DNA of 7,112 nt. Source: Dehalococcoidia bacterium. Lineage in GTDB: Bacteria > Chloroflexota > Dehalococcoidia > GIF9 > AB-539-J10. The position numbers and the translations under genes are program-made. The notes beneath the pieces are model-generated. The model was not told where the DNA came from. It did not search any database and worked only from the letters and a program-made list of their open reading frames with translations. Shown piece by piece: positions 1 to 5,132 of the stretch. The stretch spans positions 1 through 7,112 of the forward strand of contig PWUO01000144.1 in NCBI GenBank assembly GCA_003562555.1. Reading direction: 5' to 3'. Within the stretch, counting starts at the first letter, position 1; the number at the start of each line of letters is the position of its first letter.

Positions 1-249
1 CGAGAAGGTCGTGAAGCTGCCGAGAAACCCAACCAGAAGAACAGTGCGTATATCAGGGGTCAGCATCATGCGTTCGGCCGCCAGGGCCCAGACGAGACCG
101 AAGAGGAAGCATCCGAGCACATTGACGGCCAGCGTGCCGTACGGGAAGCCCGCGCCGGTGACCCGCAGAACCAGTCCCGAGAGCCCATACCTCGCCATCG
201 CGCCGAAGGCACCGGCCAGTGCGATCAGCAGTATCTTCTGAAGTAGCAT
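1..249 (-). CDS. crcB: Fluoride ion channel/exporter CrcB (FluC), N-terminal part, runs off window
   Basis: The FluC/CrcB family forms small dimeric membrane channels that expel fluoride from the cytoplasm. The frame read leftwards from the ATG at 249-247 stays open to base 1 and gives 83 residues; the family is usually about 125, so roughly the last third lies outside. Family hallmarks are visible: a hydrophobic first helix, GAFGAMARY (13-21), FPYGTLAVNVLGCF (35-48) with the pore-lining Asn at 43, and GFLGSFTTFS (74-83), which carries the start of the phenylalanine box at the helix break. An in-frame stop at 291-289 leaves no earlier ATG or GTG start, so this ATG is the best choice, although no convincing Shine-Dalgarno sequence precedes it. 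The gene follows the lipoprotein gene after 90 bases on the same strand. The family call is firm; the start is less so. Confidence 0.92.
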   Translation of the reverse strand, partial: MLLQKILLIALAGAFGAMARYGLSGLVLRVTGAGFPYGTLAVNVLGCFLFGLVWALAAERMMLTPDIRTVLLVGFLGSFTTFS

Positions 250-318
250 CGTGCGTTTCGCCCAAGTGTGTACGTCATACTCCGCGAACTACCCGTTCCT
301 GGGCTAACCTTGCTTCAT

Positions 319-343
319 CGGCTGACCAGCCGCGGTCGGTCAG
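319..343 (-). terminator. Overlapping GC-rich inverted repeats at the 3' end of the lipoprotein gene
   Basis: Two mutually exclusive hairpins can form here. One pairs CGGCTG with CAGCCG (319-332) around a tiny loop. The other pairs CTGACC (322-327) with GGTCAG (338-343) around a 10-base loop and includes the stop codon. No T-run follows on the minus strand, so it does not fit a standard intrinsic terminator. It may be a weak terminator, a processing hairpin, or chance in GC-rich DNA. Confidence 0.25.
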
Positions 344-1167
344 TGTGGCGCATAGGTCACCGTGAGCGTTGCGGACTCCCACTCCATGTAGTCGGCAACG
401 CCGTTCCTGTTGGTGCCATGCTGAAACCTGACCATCACCTGCACTCGATCGACGTTGGACATATTGTCACCGATGTTCTTGACGTACGTTGTCAGGTCAT
501 ACTCGGTGGGTGACTCGAAGATCGGATCGTTGGTAAGCTGTACGAATGGAGCGGGATCATAGGGGGGAAGAGTCCCCTCCTCAGTCCGGACGATCCACAC
601 CTGAATACCACCAATGCCCAGGGTCCGGTTGTCCAGACGGAATGGGTCACCAACTGTCTCCTGGTGCGTGAACTGCAGTGTGGCCTCCTGTACGTCGGAG
701 AAGCGCACCTTCGCCACGTCGAAGCTCCAGAAGGCGCGAAACGACTGATTCTCAGCATTGTCTCCCGCCATGGTTCGGTTGTCGATAGGGCCAGCGTTCA
801 GTACCACCGTTCCGGTCTCCGCGGGTATTGGCTGGAATACCTCCGTCACGTAGCCATCGGTAATTACGGGGGCAGTGGGCTGAGGAGCGGGAGTGTCACC
901 CTGGCCATTATCCTGATCAATACCGGGATCGTCGACGTCCTCGCCCTCCGGCTGTCCCGTTCCCTCGCTCTCTTCTTCAGAGTACTGCTCGTAATCGAAC
1001 TCCTGCACATCGAGATCCGGGGTCCCCTGCGTTCCTCGAGAGAACGCGGCATCCCCCGCACTCTGCTGCCCGGGGTCTGCACCGTTCCTATCTTCATTCT
1101 GTCTGCCGCAGCCGGAACCAGCCGCCAATAGCGCCACGACCAGGAGTAGTGCGATCGCCCTGGACAT
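340..1167 (-). CDS. Putative secreted lipoprotein with acidic linker and beta-rich C-terminal domain
   Basis: This 275-residue protein begins MSRAIALLLVVALLAAGSGC: a short basic N-terminus, a hydrophobic stretch and a lipobox-like end, with Cys20 as the probable lipidated residue. The lipobox (GSGC) departs from the usual L-A/S-G/A-C. Residues about 21-95 form a low-complexity linker rich in Glu, Asp, Gln and Gly. Residues about 101-275 look like alternating beta strands; one segment, FWSFDVAKVRFSDVQEATL, resembles the 'R-x-FDL...A-x-L-x-L' pattern of DNRLRE/CBM96-type beta-sandwich domains, but this is a resemblance only. The ATG at 1167 is chosen because AAGGAGGT precedes it by 7 bases; a GTG at 1215 lies upstream of the predicted transcript start. 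The function is unknown; binding of a carbohydrate or another surface ligand is a guess. Confidence 0.82.
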   Translation of the reverse strand: MSRAIALLLVVALLAAGSGCGRQNEDRNGADPGQQSAGDAAFSRGTQGTPDLDVQEFDYEQYSEEESEGTGQPEGEDVDDPGIDQDNGQGDTPAPQPTAPVITDGYVTEVFQPIPAETGTVVLNAGPIDNRTMAGDNAENQSFRAFWSFDVAKVRFSDVQEATLQFTHQETVGDPFRLDNRTLGIGGIQVWIVRTEEGTLPPYDPAPFVQLTNDPIFESPTEYDLTTYVKNIGDNMSNVDRVQVMVRFQHGTNRNGVADYMEWESATLTVTYAPH

Positions 1168-1173
1168 CTCTCG

Positions 1174-1181
1174 ACCTCCTT
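1174..1181 (-). promoter_or_regulatory. Ribosome binding site of the lipoprotein gene
   Basis: The minus strand reads AAGGAGGT, a near-perfect anti-16S match, 7 bases before the ATG at 1167. It decides the start in favour of the 275-residue form over a 291-residue form starting at a GTG. Confidence 0.8.
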
Positions 1182-1206
1182 CGTTGCAAGCTCGTTTCAG
1201 GAGGGA

Positions 1207-1235
1207 ATTATGCACGGTGCACCTCTGTACAGCAA
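1207..1235 (-). promoter_or_regulatory. Sigma-70-like promoter of the lipoprotein gene, with palindrome at the -10
   Basis: On the minus strand, TTGCTG (1235-1230) is followed after exactly 17 bases by CATAAT (1212-1207), which differs from the consensus -10 at one position. Transcription would start near 1200 and give a leader of about 33 bases ending in the strong ribosome binding site. The spacer contains an interrupted palindrome, TGCAC-C-GTGCA on the minus strand (1221-1211), that touches the -10 element and is well placed to be an operator. The -35 element is weak (3 of 6). Confidence 0.5.
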
Positions 1236-1347
1236 TGTATCATGCCCCTGCCATCGGGCCACCACAACCAATCCACCGGGAAGAGCCGTATGAATTCGTG
1301 CTGCACTTACGCGCCGACTCATACCTCGAAGGCAGGCCGAGGTCCAG

Positions 1348-2388
1348 TCATGGAGACGGATGCCGCAGTTCACCCCACCTCTCCACATATCGCGCTTCTG
1401 CCTCAGGATTCACGACACACTGCGGCCATTCTCCCGCAAACACCCTGGAAACCTCCTCCGCAGGCCTACGCCACTGTTCCTCGAACGATTCCGGGGAGAA
1501 GAACGCGTAGTGTCCGGTACAGATGACGTTGTCCAACAACAACAGTGGATTCGAGTCCGGAGGTTCGACATCCAGCACGTCCAGTGCGGCCATAGCCAGT
1601 TGTCCCGATTGAAGCGCCTCGTGCAGTGCTGGTTCGTCTATGAATCCACCCCGCGCAGTATTAATGAGACATGCGGAGGGCTTCATCGCTGCGAACGCCT
1701 CACGATTGAACACGTGCCTGGTCTGTGGGGAGAACGAGGCGTGGATCGAAACATAATCCGATTCGGCAAGCAGAACCGTCCAGTCCACAAGCTCCACGTC
1801 CATTGCGGCCGCGAGTGCCGGATCTGCCTGTGGATCACACGCGATTATGCGCAGGCCGAATCCTCTTGCTTTGGGTACGAGCGCCCTGCCTATGGCACCG
1901 AAGCCGAACAGTCCCAGTGTGCGGCCGCGAAGCCGTCCGATGCCCGGCCGTATCCTCTCCTTAATGTCCGAAGAACACGGCCCAAACCCCCAACCACCTC
2001 TCCTGACCACTTCGTTGAGTGCGACGATTCGTCTTGAACAAGCCAGCAACAGCGCCATGGTGTGATCCGAGACTTCCTCGATGCAGTAGCCCGGAACGTT
2101 GGTAACCAGGATTCCCCGCTCGGTGGCAGCAACAGTGTCGATGCTGTCGTAGCCTATCTGCGTCCCGCTGATGATCCTGCATTTCTCGAAATGCTCGATG
2201 ATCCTCCGCGTGATCGGGCGCTGACTGCCTTCCACAATGATCGCATCGGCCCCTCGAGCCAGGTCGATGACATCGTCCTCGGTTGGACATAACCGTCCGG
2301 CGAAGTCAACTCCTATCTCCGCAAAGCGCTGCGGATATTTGGCCGCCTCGTGCACAACCGCCATCGGCAGCACTACCAGAGACTTCAT
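1348..2388 (-). CDS. NAD-dependent D-2-hydroxyacid dehydrogenase (CtBP/SerA-like)
   Basis: This 346-residue enzyme should interconvert a 2-oxoacid and its D-2-hydroxyacid with NAD(H) in the cytoplasm. The family's two-domain layout is clear. The catalytic domain's segment GYDSIDTVAATERGILVTN (79-97) leads into the YCIEEVSDHTMALLLA region (101-116). The Rossmann motif GFGAIG is at 162-167, with Asp185 at the end of the second strand favouring NAD over NADP. The catalytic triad is complete: Arg246 in NTARGG, Glu275 in DVEPP and His293 in TGHYAFFS. The YCIEEV and H-x-A-x-x-S patterns recall the CtBP-like branch; the protein is too short for the ACT domain of long phosphoglycerate dehydrogenases. 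The ATG is preceded by AGGAGG with a 4-base spacer. The gene lies 128 bases after the 82-residue gene. The substrate is undetermined; an arylpyruvate or another amino-acid-derived oxoacid would suit the neighbourhood. Confidence 0.92.
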   Translation of the reverse strand: MKSLVVLPMAVVHEAAKYPQRFAEIGVDFAGRLCPTEDDVIDLARGADAIIVEGSQRPITRRIIEHFEKCRIISGTQIGYDSIDTVAATERGILVTNVPGYCIEEVSDHTMALLLACSRRIVALNEVVRRGGWGFGPCSSDIKERIRPGIGRLRGRTLGLFGFGAIGRALVPKARGFGLRIIACDPQADPALAAAMDVELVDWTVLLAESDYVSIHASFSPQTRHVFNREAFAAMKPSACLINTARGGFIDEPALHEALQSGQLAMAALDVLDVEPPDSNPLLLLDNVICTGHYAFFSPESFEEQWRRPAEEVSRVFAGEWPQCVVNPEAEARYVERWGELRHPSP

Positions 2389-2394
2389 GCATCC

Positions 2395-2406
2395 TCCTCA
2401 TGAGGA
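2395..2406. repeat. 12-base perfect palindrome overlapping a ribosome binding site
   Basis: TCCTCATGAGGA is identical on both strands and overlaps four bases of the AGGAGG sequence (2398-2393 on the minus strand) of the dehydrogenase gene. It could be a protein site or a small RNA fold (4-base stem, 4-base loop) affecting translation, or chance. Confidence 0.3.
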
Positions 2407-2516
2407 AGAACCGGCCACCCGTACATACCCCGCCGCCCGGCACAGGCTCGCCCGCTTCCGAATATGTTGGATCAAGTCACCACCGAATGCCGAGCACTAT
2501 CCGAAACCTCACACTG

Positions 2517-2765
2517 CTAATCCTCGGGAGTCGCTTCGTCGGGCAGGCTGGTCTCATGCCCACGCTGACGAAGCGCATACTGAGCGTTCCTGCCTTCGGT
2601 GGCCATTCTTCTCAGTTGCGATATCTCCCACGGAGCAACGCTGCCGTCTTCCAGGCGTTTCTCCGCCACGAGTCCGTCCTTCACCTTCTTCTGCAGTTGC
2701 GCCGTATCCCCGCTTCCGGATCGGGGTGCGGTCTGTTCCGGTAGTCGTTCGATTTCATCAACCAT
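2517..2765 (-). CDS. Small hydrophilic protein of unknown function (82 residues)
   Basis: I do not recognise a family. The protein is charged and soluble-looking, with no Cys, signal peptide or membrane segment. Residues 1-20 are rich in Glu, Pro and Ser/Gly. Residues about 22-70 look helical (QLQKKVKDGLVAEKRLEDG, then WEISQLRRMATEGRNAQYAL), and the tail is acidic (ending PDEATPED). The start at 2765 is well supported: AAGGAGG lies 6 bases upstream, and a candidate promoter lies before that. An in-frame GTG at 2870 would add 35 residues but has no ribosome binding site and lies upstream of that promoter. The gene sits alone between the acyl-CoA synthetase gene (224 bases upstream) and the dehydrogenase gene (128 bases downstream). 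The clear translation signal makes it more than a chance frame. Confidence 0.72.
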   Translation of the reverse strand: MVDEIERLPEQTAPRSGSGDTAQLQKKVKDGLVAEKRLEDGSVAPWEISQLRRMATEGRNAQYALRQRGHETSLPDEATPED

Positions 2766-2771
2766 ATCGCC

Positions 2772-2778
2772 CCTCCTT
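2772..2778 (-). promoter_or_regulatory. Ribosome binding site of the 82-residue gene
   Basis: The minus strand reads AAGGAGG, 6 bases before the ATG at 2765. It is the main evidence that this small gene is real and that it starts here rather than at the GTG at 2870. Confidence 0.75.
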
Positions 2779-2818
2779 CCAAGAACAGATTCCCGGATAC
2801 GTGATGTTGCTACCGCGG

Positions 2819-2848
2819 AGCATACCACAGGGCTCGTGGCGTTGCGAA
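2819..2848 (-). promoter_or_regulatory. Possible promoter for the 82-residue gene
   Basis: On the minus strand, TTCGCA (2848-2843) and TATGCT (2824-2819) are separated by 18 bases. The -10 is preceded by TGG, which makes it an extended -10 (TG-n-TATGCT). The transcript would start near 2812 and carry a leader of about 45 bases. Each hexamer matches the consensus at four positions, so this is a candidate only. Confidence 0.3.
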
Positions 2849-2989
2849 CGTCGAAGGTTCCCCCACACACTTCATCAATTCCCTGCCGGCCGACGTCAGG
2901 TTCGCTCGCGAAATCACGGGCACGGCTCGTCCTCCACCGGGTTCAGCCGCGGGTGCCGGGAGTGCACCGATCGATGCGACGAAGATGAT

Positions 2990-5053
2990 CTAGTCGACGA
3001 TGATCCGGGCGTCAACGGCGTACAGTTCGGCGCCTGACCCCTTCACAGGATTGAGATCCATTTCGCGAATCGAGGGGAAGTCGCTTACGAGCAGCGCCGT
3101 TCGGATGAGCATTTCGATCAGCACATCGATGTCCATGCCGGGCTGCCCCCGCACGCCCGAGAGCAACGGAAATGCCCGTATGTTGCGAATCATCTGTTCG
3201 GCTTCAACTGCCGAGAGGGGTGCGAGACGAAACTGCATGTCCTTGAGGACCTCGGTGTAGATGCCTCCGAGTCCGAATGCGATCAGGTGCCCATACTCGT
3301 CCTCGCGATGTGCGCCGATGATGACCTCCGGGCCCGACACCATCCTCTGTACGAGACAGCCGGAGGCTCCGGAAATACTCATCAAATGATCCCACCCGGT
3401 ATGGGCCTCTGAAAGACTTTCGATTCCCATTCTGACGCCACCGACATCACTCTTGTGCAACGGTCCCACTACCTTCATGACCCATGGGTAAGGCATCTGC
3501 ACCGTCTCGAGTGCGTCTCGATATCCAATCAGGGCCTGCTCAGGCAGGCGCATTCCCGCCGACTTCAGGACCTGCTGCGTCAGATCGGGCGAAAGCACAC
3601 CAGTTCTACCCGCAAGCAGCGAGGCTATCTGCTCGCGGCGGTATCCTTCAACACGTACCGTTGGCTCGGAGATCACAGGGCGATTCACTACACGAGCCAG
3701 GGCCCGTGCCATACACACTTCGTCCTCAAAGTAGCAGCGACCCGCCTCACGAAACCGTGTGAGCGCATCCGCGGCCGAGACCGGCGATAAGAAGCAGGGG
3801 AGCACAGGGATTCCGCCATTATCCTGCGCGTGCATCAGCGCCCTGCATATCTCCCAGTTGTCCGCGAGACCGGAATCACCGTCTATGAACAGGATGTAGT
3901 CGACGCTTTCGCTCTCTTCTTCCGCAATTATGCCCAGAACATTTCCAAGGCTTTCACCATTGCGAGTGGGCAGACAGTCCACCGGATTTCCGCTGGCCGC
4001 ACCCGGTGGGAGGACATGCGCGATACGATCCCTGGTTCTGTCGGAGAACGCGGGCACGCTAAAGCCTAACCTGTTCAGTTCGTCGGCGAGGACGACGGCG
4101 GGACCTCCGGCATCGCTCACCACGGCCACGCGCCGACCGTTCCGCCTGGTTCCGACGCAGGTGAGTGCTGTCGCGACGTCCACCAGGTCGGGACGCGACG
4201 TGACCCTGATGATTCCCGCCTTGCCGAAAAGTGCCTGGACCGCAACATCATTCGTCGCCATTGCACCGGTGTGACTGGCAGCAGCTCGTGTACCGGCCTC
4301 GGTGGACCCGGACTTGATGCCCGCAAGTACACACCCCTTCAGGCTCAGGTTCCTCGCATGTTGCAGGAACTGTTTCGGTCGGGTAAGCACCTCGATGTAC
4401 AGGAGTTTGACCAGTGAACTCTCCTCGCCCTGAGCCTCGTCGTAAAGCCTCAGCAGGTCGGTCACGCCCGTCTGTGCCGAATTGCCTACGTTCAGAAGCG
4501 AGTTGAACTCCAGACCACGGCTCGTCGCCAACTCGTACAGGAAATCAACGGTTGCGCCTGAACCGCTCAGGAAGTCGATGCCACCCTTTCGGCTTCTGGG
4601 TGGCAGTCCACTGAACTTGCCTGCATGCGCATGCGACACAATGCCTGAACAGTTGGGGCCAATCAGCAGGATCCCATGCGCATCGGCGATCTCCACAAGC
4701 TGACGCTCTTCCTCCTTGCCTTCCGCACTCACCTCACCAAAGCCTGCGCTCAGCACCACCACCGCCCGCGCACCCTTCCGGGCCAGATTGCAGAGTTCCT
4801 GGCGCACGAACTGAGCGGGAATGGCGATGAAAGCAAGATCAGGCGACTCAGGCAGCGCATCCACGGATGGATACGCACATATGCCCTGTACCTCGGAGGC
4901 TTTCGGATTCACCAGCCGCAGTTGGCCTTCATAGCCTCGCTGCAGAATATTGCGCAGCAATTTGCCCCCCGGCTTCGAGGTATCGTCGCTCGCGCCCACT
5001 ATCACAATGGTGGCTGGCTCAAGCAGTGTCTGCAGATTGGCTGTCCGCCTCAT
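2990..5053 (-). CDS. acd: ADP-forming (NDP-forming) acyl-CoA synthetase, fused alpha and beta subunits
   Basis: This family converts acyl-CoA + ADP + Pi to free acid + CoA + ATP, the ATP-yielding last step of oxoacid fermentation. The 687 residues match the usual fused form (about 700). Residues 1-130 are the CoA-binding Rossmann domain (IVIVGASDD 16-24; LIGPNCSGIVS 130-140). The succinyl-CoA-ligase-like part follows, with the phosphorylated His261 in AAASHTGA and a supporting Glu221 in YIEV. From about 495 to the end is the ATP-grasp beta part, with HKSDVGGV (533-540), GPEVIIG (574-580), GLGGIYTEVLKD (594-605) and the closing DLNPV and VDARI. There is no GNAT domain, so it is not a protein acetyltransferase of the Pat type. 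GGGAG lies 6 bases before the ATG. It follows the oxidoreductase gene by 79 bases and is probably its operon partner. The acyl substrate (arylacetyl-, branched or acetyl-CoA) cannot be read from sequence. Confidence 0.93.
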   Translation of the reverse strand: MRRTANLQTLLEPATIVIVGASDDTSKPGGKLLRNILQRGYEGQLRLVNPKASEVQGICAYPSVDALPESPDLAFIAIPAQFVRQELCNLARKGARAVVVLSAGFGEVSAEGKEEERQLVEIADAHGILLIGPNCSGIVSHAHAGKFSGLPPRSRKGGIDFLSGSGATVDFLYELATSRGLEFNSLLNVGNSAQTGVTDLLRLYDEAQGEESSLVKLLYIEVLTRPKQFLQHARNLSLKGCVLAGIKSGSTEAGTRAAASHTGAMATNDVAVQALFGKAGIIRVTSRPDLVDVATALTCVGTRRNGRRVAVVSDAGGPAVVLADELNRLGFSVPAFSDRTRDRIAHVLPPGAASGNPVDCLPTRNGESLGNVLGIIAEEESESVDYILFIDGDSGLADNWEICRALMHAQDNGGIPVLPCFLSPVSAADALTRFREAGRCYFEDEVCMARALARVVNRPVISEPTVRVEGYRREQIASLLAGRTGVLSPDLTQQVLKSAGMRLPEQALIGYRDALETVQMPYPWVMKVVGPLHKSDVGGVRMGIESLSEAHTGWDHLMSISGASGCLVQRMVSGPEVIIGAHREDEYGHLIAFGLGGIYTEVLKDMQFRLAPLSAVEAEQMIRNIRAFPLLSGVRGQPGMDIDVLIEMLIRTALLVSDFPSIREMDLNPVKGSGAELYAVDARIIVD

Positions 5054-5063
5054 GTATCACTCC

Positions 5064-5090
5064 CGCGGTCCGATAGGCCGCTATTCCGCG
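5064..5090 (-). promoter_or_regulatory. Leader hairpin abutting the ribosome binding site of the acyl-CoA synthetase gene
   Basis: In the 79-base gap, CGCGG (minus strand 5090-5086) can pair with CCGCG (5068-5064). Inside, ATAG (5084-5081) pairs with CTAT (5076-5073) around a 4-base CGGC loop. The 3' arm ends on the first G of the GGGAG ribosome binding site (5064-5060). It could modulate translation or mark a processing site; it has no T-run and is not terminator-like. Confidence 0.3.
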
Positions 5091-5132
5091 ATCCGACTCT
5101 CGCCGTTTCCCCACTGGCGGGGATGGCGCATA

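Noticed and set aside
53..265. Minus-strand frame of 70 codons at the left edge
   Set aside because: It overlaps crcB in another frame. The crcB frame shows clear FluC motifs and membrane helices; this one shows none.
250..339. Fluoride riboswitch upstream of crcB
   Set aside because: A GCCGATGAAGC stretch faintly resembles the GGCGATG element, but the pairing partners and the rest of the conserved core are not visible.
1168..1215. Longer start (GTG at 1215) for the lipoprotein
   Set aside because: It would put 16 extra residues before a clean signal peptide and lies upstream of the predicted transcription start; the ATG at 1167 has an excellent ribosome binding site.
1360..2037. Plus-strand open frame of 225 codons
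   Set aside because: It is fully antisense to the dehydrogenase, whose catalytic and cofactor motifs are intact. No family signature is seen in the plus-strand product.
2766..2870. Longer start (GTG at 2870) for the 82-residue protein
   Set aside because: No ribosome binding site precedes it, and the strong AAGGAGG lies directly before the ATG at 2765.
2920..2970. Terminator after the acyl-CoA synthetase gene
   Set aside because: Short inverted repeats exist (GGTGC/GCACC at 2952-2968 and CGGCT/AGCCG around 2924-2949), but stems are only 5 bases and no T-run follows on the minus strand.
2237..3037. Plus-strand open frame of 266 codons
   Set aside because: It runs antisense across the dehydrogenase start, the 82-residue gene and the end of the synthetase gene, all better supported. 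The product is Arg/Pro/Ser-rich with no recognisable motif, as expected for the reverse strand of GC-rich genes.
4619..4636. GCATGC direct repeat
   Set aside because: It encodes His-Ala-His-Ala inside the synthetase gene and needs no other explanation.
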